From the NCBI RefSeq assembly GCF_900111375.1, contig NZ_FOHB01000007.1:124001-188000 (forward strand): a stretch of DNA of 64,000 nt. Direction: 5' to 3'. Of this stretch, positions 8,837-19,430 are shown one piece after another. Below the pieces are notes generated by a model, which saw nothing but the letters and a program-made list of their open reading frames with translations, made no database searches and had not been told where the DNA came from. Position numbers and translations under genes: made by a program. The stretch's first letter is position 1. The number at the start of each line of letters is the position of its first letter. The DNA comes from Pedococcus cremeus. GTDB taxonomy: Bacteria > Actinomycetota > Actinomycetes > Actinomycetales > Dermatophilaceae.

Positions 8837-9103
8837 ATGGCACAGGCACAGATGACCTCTGACTACGAGCAGGCCCGGGCCCGGCTGCTGCGGAAGCGGA
8901 AGTTCCGTGGCGACGTGGTGGCCTACCTCGTCATCAACGCGTTCCTGGTCGGCCTGTGGGCCGTTTCGGGTGCCGGCTCCTTCTGGCCCGGCTGGGTGCT
9001 CGCGATCTGGGGTGTCCTGCTGCTGCTGGACGGCTGGGACGCCTACTTCAGGCACGACGTGACCGAGGACGACATCCAACGCGAGATGCACAGGACGCGG
9101 TAG
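8837..9103 (+). CDS. 2TM domain-containing small membrane protein
   Basis: An 88-residue protein with a basic N-terminal helix (YEQARARLLRKRKFRGDVV), two hydrophobic segments (residues about 29-45 and 50-64, the second WVLAIWGVLLLLDGW) and an acidic tail DDIQREMHRTR. This matches the 2TM family (PF13239), whose function is unknown. A perfect GAGGAGGT at 8823-8830, 6 nt before ATG, fixes the start. It lies inside the repeat-flanked segment. Confidence 0.75.
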   Translation: MAQAQMTSDYEQARARLLRKRKFRGDVVAYLVINAFLVGLWAVSGAGSFWPGWVLAIWGVLLLLDGWDAYFRHDVTEDDIQREMHRTR

Positions 9104-9185
9104 CCGCGCTGCCAAGCCCTCGGCCCGACTTCGAGAAGAAGGCCCGCCAGCTACGACGCCGACGGGCTGAAGGAGGTAGGAGACA

Positions 9186-9608
9186 ATGCGCCTACCGAAG
9201 AGAGACCTCATCGCCACAGCCCTCGTGGCCGCCGCAGTCGCGCTCTACCTGTTGTGGCTCCTGGACGCAACGCTGCCCGGCATGAGCAACATCCGGGTCA
9301 CCGGACTGGCGATCCTGGCACTGGGCTTCGCCGCCTCGGCATCTGCGGTGGTGCCGGGCTTCGCGCAGCTGGTGCACGGAAACAAGACCTATCTGGCGGC
9401 GACGACGCTGCTCGGGCTGGTCGCGTTCGCCGGCGGCCTGGCCATGGTGCTGTGGGCCAGCAGCGCCGGTCTGGGTGTGCTGGTCGCCACCATGGCGGTG
9501 CTCTGGGCGATCGCCACCATTCATCACCTACGGCTCTCCAAGGGCCAGTCTGAACCAACCACCCAGATCGCCGTAGCGCCGCGGGAGCACCACCTGAGCA
9601 ATCGGTGA
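9186..9608 (+). CDS. four-helix membrane protein, unknown function
   Basis: A 140-residue protein with four hydrophobic helices (LIATALVAAAVALYLLWLL, VTGLAILALGFAASASAVV, AATTLLGLVAFAGGLAMVL and GLGVLVATMAVLWAIATIHH) and a hydrophilic tail. AAGGAGG at 9170-9176 precedes the ATG. It follows the 2TM gene by 82 nt on the same strand, so the two may be co-transcribed. I do not recognise a family. Confidence 0.65.
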   Translation: MRLPKRDLIATALVAAAVALYLLWLLDATLPGMSNIRVTGLAILALGFAASASAVVPGFAQLVHGNKTYLAATTLLGLVAFAGGLAMVLWASSAGLGVLVATMAVLWAIATIHHLRLSKGQSEPTTQIAVAPREHHLSNR

Positions 9609-9659
9609 CCGCAGAGCCGTGGACCCTCAGCTCAGGTGCGGCTGGCCCCTGATGGGGCA

Positions 9660-10658
9660 TCAGCGAGTGCCGTCTTCCTCTGCGTCGGTGTCGAGCGGAA
9701 TGATGACCACCTTGCCGCGGACCTTGCCCGACTCGAGCAGTTCCATCGCGGTCCTGGCCTGGTCGAGGGGGTAGTTGTCGGCGAGGCTGGGGATGACCCG
9801 GCCGGCCTCGAGGTGCTCGGTGAGCTGTTCGAGGTCGCTGGCGCGTTCCCTGGCCATGAGGATCGCGAGGCGTTGGCGGACGAGGAGCGAGAGCAGCGCC
9901 CCTCGCAGCTGCCTGCCCATTCCGGTGATGCTTCCGGCGTTCTCGCTTCCCACGAAGACGACGGTGCCGCGCGGTTTGAGGGCGCGGCGCAGTCGCTTGA
10001 GGGATGAGCCGCCGCCGATGTCGAGGATGAGGTCGTAGGTGCGGGTGCCGTCGGCGAAGTCGTCACGGCCGTAGTCGAGCACGTGATCGGCACCCAGACT
10101 TGTCACGAAGTCGGCTTTCGCGGCGCTGGCGACTCCGGTCACCTGCGCCCCGAAGACCTTGGCCAGTTGCACTGCGTAGCTGCCGACACCGCCCGATGCG
10201 CCAATGACGAGAACCGTCTGCCCGGCCCGGACCTTGCCGACGTCCCGCAGGGCTTGCAGCGCCGTACCGGCCGAGATGGGGACGGCGGCGGCTTGGGCGA
10301 AGGTCAGGTTCGCGGGTTTGCGCGCGAGCTTGTTCTCTGGGCCGACGGCGTACTCGGCGAATGAGCCGGGCGCGACGCCGTACACCTCGTCGCCGGGCGC
10401 AAAACGGGTCACGGCCGAGCCGACCTTTACAACGGTGCCGGCCACGTCTCGTCCCGAGGTGGGCTGCTTCGGGCGTCGCAGCCCTGTCGCCATTCGCACG
10501 ACGTAGGGCTTGCCAGTCATGAGGTGTTCAGTGCCGCGGTCCAGACCGGCAGCGTGCACCTTCACGAGCACCTCGTTGTCGCCGGGTTCGGGGATGTTGA
10601 CGTCGCCGACGCGAAGGACCTCGGAGGTGCCGTAGCTGTCCTGGATGACTGCCTTCAT
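9660..10658 (-). CDS. MDR-family NAD(P)H quinone oxidoreductase / alcohol dehydrogenase-like
   Basis: A 332-residue zinc-independent medium-chain dehydrogenase: MKAVIQDSYGTSEVLRV opening, GRDVAGTVVKVGSAV, DEVYGVAPGSFAEYAV, and the nucleotide-binding VLVIGASGGVGSYAVQLAKVFG near residue 150. The zinc-ligand Cys/His cluster of alcohol dehydrogenases is missing, favouring a quinone oxidoreductase-like role. GAGGAG precedes the ATG at 10658, but a second ATG at 10694 with its own AGGAG would add 12 residues. The gene is inside the repeat-flanked segment and antiparallel to the two membrane-protein genes. Confidence 0.85.
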   Translation of the reverse strand: MKAVIQDSYGTSEVLRVGDVNIPEPGDNEVLVKVHAAGLDRGTEHLMTGKPYVVRMATGLRRPKQPTSGRDVAGTVVKVGSAVTRFAPGDEVYGVAPGSFAEYAVGPENKLARKPANLTFAQAAAVPISAGTALQALRDVGKVRAGQTVLVIGASGGVGSYAVQLAKVFGAQVTGVASAAKADFVTSLGADHVLDYGRDDFADGTRTYDLILDIGGGSSLKRLRRALKPRGTVVFVGSENAGSITGMGRQLRGALLSLLVRQRLAILMARERASDLEQLTEHLEAGRVIPSLADNYPLDQARTAMELLESGKVRGKVVIIPLDTDAEEDGTR

Positions 10659-10855
10659 GGCGACTCCTCGTCCGAGCGTGGTGTTGGTGTTCATGGTGCT
10701 CCTGTCGCTGTGTCGTGGTTGGCGGTTTCGGCCGGCGGTGAAGGGGTGGTGCCCAGCGCAGCACCGACCTGGGTGGCCGAACCGGCGAGGCCGGAGGTGA
10801 GTCCGGAGTGCGTTTCCGGCACCACGGAGGCGATGACCATGGTGGTACGGGTGAC

Positions 10856-10908
10856 CTACGAGGGCACCAACCAGATCCAGCGCGTGGTGATGGCCCGCCA
10901 GCTCCTGA
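10856..10908 (+). repeat. direct repeat copy B (acyl-CoA dehydrogenase fragment)
   Basis: The second copy of the 53 bp sequence. It reads YEGTNQIQRVVMARQLL in frame but has no dehydrogenase in front of it, so it is a displaced gene end rather than a gene. It lies 36 nt from the stop of the universal stress protein and marks the boundary between the short segment and the ATPase operon. Confidence 0.85.
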
Positions 10909-10944
10909 GGGAGGACGCGCTCGGCGGAGCTGCGGGGTGGTCGC

Positions 10945-11418
10945 TCACCGGATGTCGCGGTGGCGCCGGACGTCGCCCCGTTCGACCCGGCCCGCGGGGA
11001 CCACGAGGGTCGGCCGGTCGGCGAACTCCAGCACGTGACGGGTGAGGGCCCCGACGTAGCCCTCACCGGTCGCCAGGCGCGCGGAGCGCCCGATGACGAC
11101 GAGGTCCGCACCCCAGGTCCCGGCCCGGTCGAGGATCGCCGACCCTGCGCCGCCCGTCAGGACCGCGGTCTCGACGGCCACCTCGCTGGCCTGTCCCATG
11201 GCCGACACCCGGCTCAGCACCCGGTTGACCGAGTGGGCCCGTCCCGCCGGCGCGGCCGGTCCGCTCACCTGGCCGATCGCGGTGTCGACCTCGTGGTCGG
11301 TGAGCACGTGCACGGCCAGCACCTGTGCGCCCAGGGGTGCCGCCAGCGCGAGGGTCGTGCGGACCGCGGCCAGCGAGTCGGCCGAGTCGTCAACGGCCAC
11401 CAGGATGCGTTCGATCAT
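10945..11418 (-). CDS. universal stress protein, last gene of the V-ATPase operon
   Basis: A 157-residue UspA-fold protein: MIERILVAVDDSADSLAAVRTTLALAA at the start, ADLVVIGRSARLATGEGYVGALTRHVLE and PTLVVPAG at the end. The ATP-binding signature is altered: the region normally reading G-x2-G-x9-G(S/T) ends in GA here, so nucleotide binding is uncertain. Its ATG overlaps the stop of the ATPase D subunit as ATGA, so it is translated with the ATPase. This suggests it senses or modulates ATPase function under stress (inference). Confidence 0.85.
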   Translation of the reverse strand: MIERILVAVDDSADSLAAVRTTLALAAPLGAQVLAVHVLTDHEVDTAIGQVSGPAAPAGRAHSVNRVLSRVSAMGQASEVAVETAVLTGGAGSAILDRAGTWGADLVVIGRSARLATGEGYVGALTRHVLEFADRPTLVVPAGRVERGDVRRHRDIR

Positions 11419-12035
11419 CGGGTGCCACCTTCCGCTGCAGCCCGGCGGAGCCGCAGACCGTCGTCCTGCTCGTCCTGTTCGAGGGCCAGCTCGAGACGTG
11501 CACGCTCCGCCTCCAGCCACGGGAGCCAGTGCGTCTCGATCGCCCGGAGCCGGCGTCGCGTGACGCCCACCTCCGCGTCGAGCCGGCGCAGTGCCTCCTC
11601 GGCGGCCGCCAGGCGCACCGCGGCGAGCACGGCCCGGCGCACCGCGTCGGTGGCGGGCACGACCGCGGCGTTCGCGGCCGGGAAGCGCGAGGGTGCGGGG
11701 AAGTGGACGTCGGCGTCGATCGGCAGGTCCACCCCCATGACCACCTGCCAGCTCACGCGGGCCTGTGCCTCGTCGACCGGCGCCGCCGACCGCAGGGCGT
11801 CCTCGCCCCCCAGCAGCGCGGCGCGCAGGACCCAGGTGCGGGCCTCGGCCCAGGTGTCGGCGCACTGCTGCTCCAGTCGTGAGGCGCGCATCCGCTGGCT
11901 CTGCTGCTGGGGCAGCAGGATCCGCAGCTTGCGGTCGAGCTGGGCCCGGCCGCGCTCGGCCACCGCCTGGCGACGCCGCAGCCAGAGCCGGCCGGCGCGG
12001 CCCGGCGGAACACGGGACAGGGCAGGCATGCTCAT
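11415..12035 (-). CDS. ntpD: V/A-type ATPase subunit D (central stalk)
   Basis: A 206-residue protein with long helices. RLWLRRRQAVAERGRAQLDRKLRILLPQQQ at the N-terminus and DAEVGVTRRRLRAIETHWLPWLEAERARLELALEQDE at the C-terminus form the antiparallel coiled coil of the rotor shaft. It couples ATP hydrolysis or synthesis in the A3B3 head to the membrane ring. It starts in an ATGA overlap with subunit B and ends in one with the stress protein. The family match is by position plus coiled-coil pattern. Confidence 0.85.
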   Translation of the reverse strand: MSMPALSRVPPGRAGRLWLRRRQAVAERGRAQLDRKLRILLPQQQSQRMRASRLEQQCADTWAEARTWVLRAALLGGEDALRSAAPVDEAQARVSWQVVMGVDLPIDADVHFPAPSRFPAANAAVVPATDAVRRAVLAAVRLAAAEEALRRLDAEVGVTRRRLRAIETHWLPWLEAERARLELALEQDEQDDGLRLRRAAAEGGTR

Positions 12036-13513
12036 CGCCCCGCTTCCAGGTGTTCGCCGACGGGGTGCTCTCCGGTGGGGTGCTCTCCGGTGGGGTGCTG
12101 TCCGCCCAGGTGCTCCTCGACGAGGCTGTCGGACAGCATGGTCAGCTCGCGACGGGGCAGGAGGGCGGCGAGGGACCAGCCCCGGTCCAGGGTGTCGTCC
12201 AGGGTGCGGTGCTCCTGTGGCCGCTGGTCGAGCAGCCGGCGCTCGAACTCGTCGGCGAAGGTGAGGTACAGCTGGTCGGTCTTGGAGAGGGCGGAGACCC
12301 CGACGATCTCCGAGAGCTCGGCGACCTCCCGTGCCCGGGCCAGGGCGGCGAGCAGCTGGGCCGCGAGGTCGAGGTGGTCGTCGCGGGTCCGCCCCGGGCC
12401 CGCGCCGTGGCGCATCAGCCTGGAGAGCGAGGAGAGGGCGTCGACGGGTGGGTAGACGCCGTGCGAGTGCACGGCGGGGGAGAGCACGACCTGGCCCTCG
12501 GTGATGTATCCCGTCAGGTCCGGCACCGGGTGCGTGATGTCGCCACCGGGCATGGTGAGCACCGGCACGATCGTCACGGACCCGGCCCTTCCCCGCACCC
12601 GCCCGCAGCGTTCGTAGAGCGAGGCGAGGTCGCTGTACAGGTAGCCGGGGTAGGCGCGCCGGCCGGGCAGCTCCCCGCGAGCGCTGGAGATCTCGCGAAG
12701 CGCCTCGGCGTAGCTGGTGACGTCCGCCAGCACCACCAGCACGTCGCGGCCGGTCTCGAAGGCCAGGTGCTCGGCGACGGTGAGGGCGATGCGCGGGGTC
12801 AGGATGCGCTCGATGACCGGGTCGTCGGCGGTGTTGAGGAGCAGGACGAGCTCACCGACCGCGAGGCGGCCCTCGAGCGCCTGGCGCACCATCGCGGCGT
12901 CGGCGTGGGTGACCCCCATCCCGGCGAAGACGACGCAGAAGGGGCGGGTCCCGGCGCGGGCCTGGGCGGCGAGCTGCGCGGCCAGGGCCAGGTGGGGCAG
13001 CCCCGCCACCGAGAAGATGGGCAGCTTCTGCCCGCGCACGAGGGTCGTGAGCGCGTCGATCGCGGAGATGCCCGTGAGCACCGGGTCGCCGGGCGACTCG
13101 CGCCACACCGGGTTCAGGGGGTGGCCGGTGACGGCGGCCGACGTGCCGGACGTGACCGGTGGCCCGCCGTCCCTCGGCTCACCGCGCCCGTTGCAGGTGC
13201 GTCCCAGCCAGGCAGTGCCGACGGGCACGCGCACGGGGCGCCCGGTGAACCGGACCCGCGTGGCCAAGGGGTCGATGGCCTCGGTTCCCTCGAGGACCTG
13301 CACGACGGCGAGGCCCCGGTCGACCTCGAGCACGACACCGTGCCGGACCTGCCCGCCCGACCCGTCGTCGACGCGCACCACCGCGGCCTCGTCCCACCCG
13401 ACACCCGTGGTGTCACGCACCACGAGCAGCGGGCCGTGCACCTGCGCGATGCTGCCGAACTCGACCGACAGCGCGGGGCCACCGCCGCCCGTGCCCGCCG
13501 TCGTCGCCGTCAT
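12032..13513 (-). CDS. ntpB: V/A-type ATPase subunit B (non-catalytic)
   Basis: A 493-residue protein. Features are SIAQVHGPLLVVRDTTGVGWDE (beta-barrel), NPVWRESPGDPVLTGISAIDALTTLVRGQKLPIFSVAGLPH (nucleotide-site region lacking a Walker A), GMGVTHADAAMVRQALEG, and SYAEALREISSARGELPGRRAYPGYLYSDLASLYERCGR, a signature of V-type B subunits. The C-terminal tail carries three GEHP-type repeats from 15 bp tandem units at 12062-12106. ATG at 13513 overlaps the subunit A stop (ATGA); the longer in-frame reading is an antisense-type artefact. Confidence 0.92.
   Translation of the reverse strand: MTATTAGTGGGGPALSVEFGSIAQVHGPLLVVRDTTGVGWDEAAVVRVDDGSGGQVRHGVVLEVDRGLAVVQVLEGTEAIDPLATRVRFTGRPVRVPVGTAWLGRTCNGRGEPRDGGPPVTSGTSAAVTGHPLNPVWRESPGDPVLTGISAIDALTTLVRGQKLPIFSVAGLPHLALAAQLAAQARAGTRPFCVVFAGMGVTHADAAMVRQALEGRLAVGELVLLLNTADDPVIERILTPRIALTVAEHLAFETGRDVLVVLADVTSYAEALREISSARGELPGRRAYPGYLYSDLASLYERCGRVRGRAGSVTIVPVLTMPGGDITHPVPDLTGYITEGQVVLSPAVHSHGVYPPVDALSSLSRLMRHGAGPGRTRDDHLDLAAQLLAALARAREVAELSEIVGVSALSKTDQLYLTFADEFERRLLDQRPQEHRTLDDTLDRGWSLAALLPRRELTMLSDSLVEEHLGGQHPTGEHPTGEHPVGEHLEAGR
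12062..12106. repeat. 15 bp tandem repeat in the subunit B 3' end
   Basis: GGGGTGCTCTCCGGT occurs twice perfectly (12062-12076, 12077-12091) and once degenerately (12092-12106). On the minus strand it encodes repeated GEHPT-type residues just before the subunit B stop. Confidence 0.8.
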
Positions 13514-15237
13514 CGCAGCTGCTCCAGGGCGGCGAGCACCCGGTCGCGCCGTGCTTCGACACCGGCCACGTCGTCGGGCGCGAGGTCGCCGCCCGCCCGC
13601 AGCAGGGGCGAGTAGTCCAGCTCCTCGACCTCCGCGGCCGTGACGCCCCGCTGGACCGCGGCATGGCAGGCCTCGATGACGCCGAGCACCGCCTCGAGGA
13701 GCGCCCGGGTCTTCTCCGGTGAGCAGTGCGAGTCGTTCGGCGACAGGGCGCTCTGCTGCAGGAACCCCTCGCGCAGGAGCCGTCCACCCCACAGCACGAC
13801 CCGTTCCCGCGAGGGCAGCGAGCTGCTCCCGACGAGGGCCGCGAGGTCCGCCAGCCGGTCCGCCTCGGCGAGGACGGCGGTGACCTGGGCCCGCCGGGCC
13901 GCCCAGCCGGGGTCCTCCCGACCGGCGTACCAGTGCGCCACGGCCTCGGCGTCGAGGGAGAAGGAGCCCGACCACGCCACGGCGGGGTAGTGGCGGGCGT
14001 AGGCGAGGTCACGGTCGAGGTCCCACACCGCACGGACGAAGCGCTCGGTGTGCGTGGTGACCGGCTCGGTGGTGTCGCCCCCGGGAGGGGAGACCGCGCC
14101 GATGATGGTCACCGACCCGGTGCCACCCCCCAGCGTCGTGAAGCTGCCGGCCCGCTCGTAGAAGGCCGCCAGCGCCGACGGCAGTGACGCCGGGTAGCCC
14201 TCCTCCGCAGGGAGGGCCCCGGACCGGGACGCCCACTCGCGCATGGCCTCGGCCCACCGGGAGGTGGAGTCGGCGATCACGACCGCGTGGTGGCCCATGT
14301 CGCGGAAGTACTCCGCGACGGTCACCCCCGTGTAGATGCTCGCCTCCCGAGCCATCATCGGCATGTTCGAGGTGTTGGCGATGATGACCGTGCGCTCGAC
14401 CAGACGGCGCCCGGTGCGAGGGTCCACCAGGTCGCCGAACTCGGCCAGCACGTCGGCCATCTCGTTGCCGCGCTCGCCACAGCCGACGTAGACGATGACG
14501 TCGGCGGCACACCACTTGGCGACCTGCTGCAGCAGCAGCGTCTTGCCGGTCCCGAACCCGCCGGGGACGGCTGCGGTGCTGCCGCGCGCCACCGGGAACA
14601 CGGCGTCCAGGACGCGCTGCCCCGTCAGCAGCGGCTCACCCGCGTCGAGCCGGGTGGCCGTGGGGCGTGCCCGCCGGACCGGCCAGTCGGCCGTCATGGC
14701 GACAACGACCTCCCCGACCAGGGCGACCGGTTCGGTGGACACCCGGGCACCGGGGGGCGCCAGCCACGTGACCGCCCCCCTGGTGCCGGGCGGCACCAGC
14801 ACGCGGAACTCGAGCGCGGCCGGGGTCGGCACCGTGCCGAGCACCGCGCCCTCCTCCACGAGGTCGCCCTCGCGGACCGCGGGCCGCCACTCCCACGTCC
14901 CGCCCGCCACCTCCCGGGTGCTCCCGGGTGGCAACCAGGTCGGGGCGTCGGCGAGCGGTCGCAGGAGTCCGTCGTGCACGCCCCCGAGCAGGTCCGGCCC
15001 CAGCCGCACCGAGAGGGGGCGGCCGAGGGTCCGCGCGGGGTCCCCGGTGCGCAGGCCGCCGGTGTACTCGTACGCCTGGACGGTCGCCGTGCCCCCGGAG
15101 ATCGCGACGACCTCGCCGGGCAGCTCCGCCTCTCCCAGCGCCACGAGGTCCGCCATGGCAACGCCGGAGAGCCCCTCGACCTCCAGCAGGGGGCCGCTCA
15201 CCCGCACGATGCGGGCCGTGCTCAGCCCGGGCACCAC
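13510..15237 (-). CDS. ntpA: V/A-type ATPase subunit A (catalytic)
   Basis: A 575-residue catalytic subunit, close to the usual 580-600. The P-loop GGFGTGKT lies at about residues 226-233, followed by VYVGCGERGNEMADVLAEF with the conserved GER. Also seen are NTSNMPMMAREASIYTGVTVAEYFRDMG and DSTSRWAEAMREWASRSGALPAEEGYPASL, hallmarks of the A subunit. The non-homologous insertion between the barrel and the P-loop is present (about residues 115-190). GGAG lies 5 nt before GTG 15237; GTG 15234 is an alternative. Confidence 0.95.
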   Translation of the reverse strand: MVPGLSTARIVRVSGPLLEVEGLSGVAMADLVALGEAELPGEVVAISGGTATVQAYEYTGGLRTGDPARTLGRPLSVRLGPDLLGGVHDGLLRPLADAPTWLPPGSTREVAGGTWEWRPAVREGDLVEEGAVLGTVPTPAALEFRVLVPPGTRGAVTWLAPPGARVSTEPVALVGEVVVAMTADWPVRRARPTATRLDAGEPLLTGQRVLDAVFPVARGSTAAVPGGFGTGKTLLLQQVAKWCAADVIVYVGCGERGNEMADVLAEFGDLVDPRTGRRLVERTVIIANTSNMPMMAREASIYTGVTVAEYFRDMGHHAVVIADSTSRWAEAMREWASRSGALPAEEGYPASLPSALAAFYERAGSFTTLGGGTGSVTIIGAVSPPGGDTTEPVTTHTERFVRAVWDLDRDLAYARHYPAVAWSGSFSLDAEAVAHWYAGREDPGWAARRAQVTAVLAEADRLADLAALVGSSSLPSRERVVLWGGRLLREGFLQQSALSPNDSHCSPEKTRALLEAVLGVIEACHAAVQRGVTAAEVEELDYSPLLRAGGDLAPDDVAGVEARRDRVLAALEQLR

Positions 15238-15737
15238 AGCTGCTCCAGGTCGAGGCCCTCCATCGCCTGGGCCACCAGGGTGCCGACCGAGCCGTCGACG
15301 GTGCGGCCGTCGGGCGCCCGGGCCCAGAGGCCGCCGTCGGCGGTGTCGCCCAGCTCCGCCTCACCGCCGAGGCTCGTGCGCAGTGCCGCCTCCAGGGCCG
15401 CCCTCCGGTCGGGCTCGCGCAGGGCGAGCGCCACGGCGCGGCGGGCCGCCTCCACCAGCTGACGGTATGCCGTGTGCTGGGCTTCCAGCACGATGGCCCG
15501 GGCTCGTTGCTCGGCTCGGCTGGCGGCTCGTGCCGCCAGCTCCCTGCCGTCAGCCTCGCCCTCGGCTGCCGCGGAGGCGAGTACCCGGGCTGCCTGCTCG
15601 CGTGCGCCGTCCACCAGGGCCTGGCCCTCCTCGGCGGCAGACCGCCTCAGCTGCTCCGCCTCGGCGCGCGCGGCTGCCAGCAGGGCTGTCCGCAGCGGGT
15701 CCAGGGCCTGCCGCTGGGCGTCGAGGACGTCAACCAC
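15222..15737 (-). CDS. ntpE: V/A-type ATPase subunit E (peripheral stalk)
   Basis: A 171-residue helical stalk protein: DAQRQALDPLRTALLAAARAEAEQLRRSAAEEGQALVDGAREQAARVL is an Ala/Glu/Arg-rich coiled coil, and the C-terminal globular part ends MEGLDLEQLW. GTG at 15737 is chosen over upstream starts because GAGGAGG sits 6 nt before it on the minus strand. With this start it overlaps the end of subunit F by 8 nt. It overlaps subunit A by 16 nt. It pairs with the G/H subunit to hold the head against the membrane part. Confidence 0.8.
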   Translation of the reverse strand: MVDVLDAQRQALDPLRTALLAAARAEAEQLRRSAAEEGQALVDGAREQAARVLASAAAEGEADGRELAARAASRAEQRARAIVLEAQHTAYRQLVEAARRAVALALREPDRRAALEAALRTSLGGEAELGDTADGGLWARAPDGRTVDGSVGTLVAQAMEGLDLEQLWCPG

Positions 15738-16016
15738 CTGCGCCCTCCTCACCCGGGCCGGGAAGCGGGTCCGGTGGACCGCTGGTCGGCAGGACGACGG
15801 ACAACGGGGCCCTGGGGGACCACCGTGCATCGCCCAGGTCGGCGGCGGCCTGGGGTGTCAGAACCACCACGGCCACCTCCGCCGGCAGCTCGTCCCAGGT
15901 CTGACGGGTCCCCGAGGCCGTGGCCGCGGACACCACCCGCACACCGGCCAGGACGAACCCGGCGACCTCGGCCTCCGATCCGATGGCGACGACCTGGTGG
16001 CTCGCGGCGACGGCCA

Positions 16017-16017
<1 letters not shown>
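15730..16017 (-). CDS. ntpF: V/A-type ATPase subunit F
   Basis: A 95-residue small subunit: HQVVAIGSEAEVAGFVLAGVRVVSA at the N-terminus is the Rossmann-like opening of V/A-ATPase F subunits, followed by DELPAEVAVVVLTPQAAADL. It binds the D rotor shaft and regulates catalysis. The ATG at 16017 overlaps the subunit K stop as ATGA. Confidence 0.82.
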
Positions 16018-17909
<1,892 letters not shown>

Positions 17910-18848
17910 TCACGCCGCGGCACGGAAGACCTCCAGCCCTTCCGCGCCATGGGCCGCGGCCTGGAGCGCCGCCCGCACACGCCAGGCGTCAGCGGCGAGC
18001 AGGCCGACCGCGCCGACGAGCACCTCGGGCCCCGGGCGTGGTGCGCGGACCAGCCCCTCGCTGTCGCGCTCGACCGCCAGCCACCAGCGGGCCTCCGCGC
18101 CCCACAGCTCAGCGGGCCCGGACACCCCCTCCAGCACCGAGCGGGTGGAGCGCGAGAGGGCCGGGGCCAGGTCGGTGAAGCGGCGGGCGTGGGCGGCCGA
18201 CCGGCCGACGACGCGCGAGGCGGCCTGCGCTGCGGGGGACGGCAGGGGCCCCGCCCCCGTCAGGAGCTCACGGGCGAGCAGGAGGGCGGTCGACCGCGCG
18301 GCCCAGGTCGCTGCCGCCGGCGCCACCAGGGTCACGCGGTCCGCCACCGAGCAACGCAGCCACAGCAGCACCTCGCGTGGGCTCTCGCCACCGGGGTCGC
18401 CCCAGGCCGAGGTGGCGAGCGCGGCACGGACGGCTGCGGGCGTTCCCGTCCCGCGCAGGCGGGGCCACGCGGTGGCGAGGCCGCCGAGCTCCAGCGGGCT
18501 CAGGGCGGGGCCCGGCTCCGTCACCGGTCGGGTGAGCCGCTGCAGGTGCTCCTCGATGGCAAGGATCTCGAGCGGTGCCAGCAGCGTGCGCAGGGTGGCG
18601 ACGCCGTCGCGGGTCGTCCATCCGGCCAGGACCCTGGCGTTCCAGATGAGCGCCTGGAGGACGCCGCGCTCCGCCTGCGCCGTCGACTGGCCGGCGTGCA
18701 CGTGCCGGCCGTAGGTCGTGCGGGCCAGGAGCTCGACCGCGGCCTCAGGGGTCGGGCTCGTCGCGAGCTTGAGGGCGCCGTCTCGGCCCAGGCGACGGTT
18801 GGCCATCGCCCGCGCGCGCACGCTGCCGGCCACCCAGCCGACGCTCAT
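17910..18848 (-). CDS. ntpC: V/A-type ATPase subunit C (d-type, rotor collar)
   Basis: A 312-residue soluble, helical, Ala/Leu/Arg-rich protein. It begins SVGWVAGSVRARAMANRRLGRDGALKLA, the pattern seen at the start of V/A-ATPase C (d-like) subunits, which link the D/F shaft to the proteolipid ring. The identification rests on that opening, on length and on its place between the stalk subunit and subunit I. ATG at 18848 overlaps the upstream stop as ATGA. Confidence 0.72.
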   Translation of the reverse strand: MSVGWVAGSVRARAMANRRLGRDGALKLATSPTPEAAVELLARTTYGRHVHAGQSTAQAERGVLQALIWNARVLAGWTTRDGVATLRTLLAPLEILAIEEHLQRLTRPVTEPGPALSPLELGGLATAWPRLRGTGTPAAVRAALATSAWGDPGGESPREVLLWLRCSVADRVTLVAPAAATWAARSTALLLARELLTGAGPLPSPAAQAASRVVGRSAAHARRFTDLAPALSRSTRSVLEGVSGPAELWGAEARWWLAVERDSEGLVRAPRPGPEVLVGAVGLLAADAWRVRAALQAAAHGAEGLEVFRAAA

Positions 18849-19366
18849 GGGCCCACTCCGGTGTCGTGGCGCTGAGCGGGTTCGGCGGCGGACTCGACGG
18901 CGGGTTCGGCGGCGGGCTCGGTGGCGGGCTCGGTGGTGGGCTCGGTGACGAGCTCCCACACCCGGGCCACGACGAGGTCCACGTGGTGGGGCAGCTGCTC
19001 CTCGCACCTGCGACGGACCTGCTCGGCGCTCGCCTCCCCGCGCCCGGCCGCCGCAGCCGCCCGCTCGTCGGCGCTCCGCCGGGCCCGGACCCGAGCGGCC
19101 TCTCGTTCGGCGGGGACTCGCGCCTCGGCCGAGGCCAGCAGGTCGCGCACCACCTCGCGGTCATGGGCACGCTGGGCTTCGGCGTCGTGCTGCGCGGCCG
19201 CCACGATGCCCTGGCACTCGGTCTCCACCGGCTCCAGGAGCAGGAAAACGGGGGCCAGCTCGTCGGCGGCCTCGCGCGCCCGGTCGGCCGGGACGCCGGG
19301 TGGGTTGGCTGCGCCGGGGGCACCGGAAGGCCTGAGCCTGTACAACAGGTCCCTGACCCGGGGCAT
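18845..19366 (-). CDS. V/A-type ATPase subunit G/H (peripheral stalk)
   Basis: A 173-residue protein whose middle is a charged coiled coil (DREVVRDLLASAEARVPAEREAARVRARRSADERAAAAA), as in peripheral-stalk G/H subunits, followed by CEEQLPHHVDLVVARVWELV and a low-complexity EPATEPAAEPAVES tail. GGAGG 8 nt before ATG 19366 sets the start. A longer in-frame start at 19426 lacks a site. First gene of the ten-gene operon. A partner for subunit E is expected here, which supports the call. Confidence 0.7.
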   Translation of the reverse strand: MPRVRDLLYRLRPSGAPGAANPPGVPADRAREAADELAPVFLLLEPVETECQGIVAAAQHDAEAQRAHDREVVRDLLASAEARVPAEREAARVRARRSADERAAAAAGRGEASAEQVRRRCEEQLPHHVDLVVARVWELVTEPTTEPATEPAAEPAVESAAEPAQRHDTGVGP

Positions 19367-19430
19367 GGCCCCCACCTCCCTGGCGGGTGGCCGGGGCAGC
19401 CGCACGGGGTGGGCCGTCACCGCCACTCAT

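Noticed and set aside
8449-10908. Composite transposon
   Set aside because: No transposase, and the flanks are direct copies of a gene end, without insertion-sequence inverted ends.
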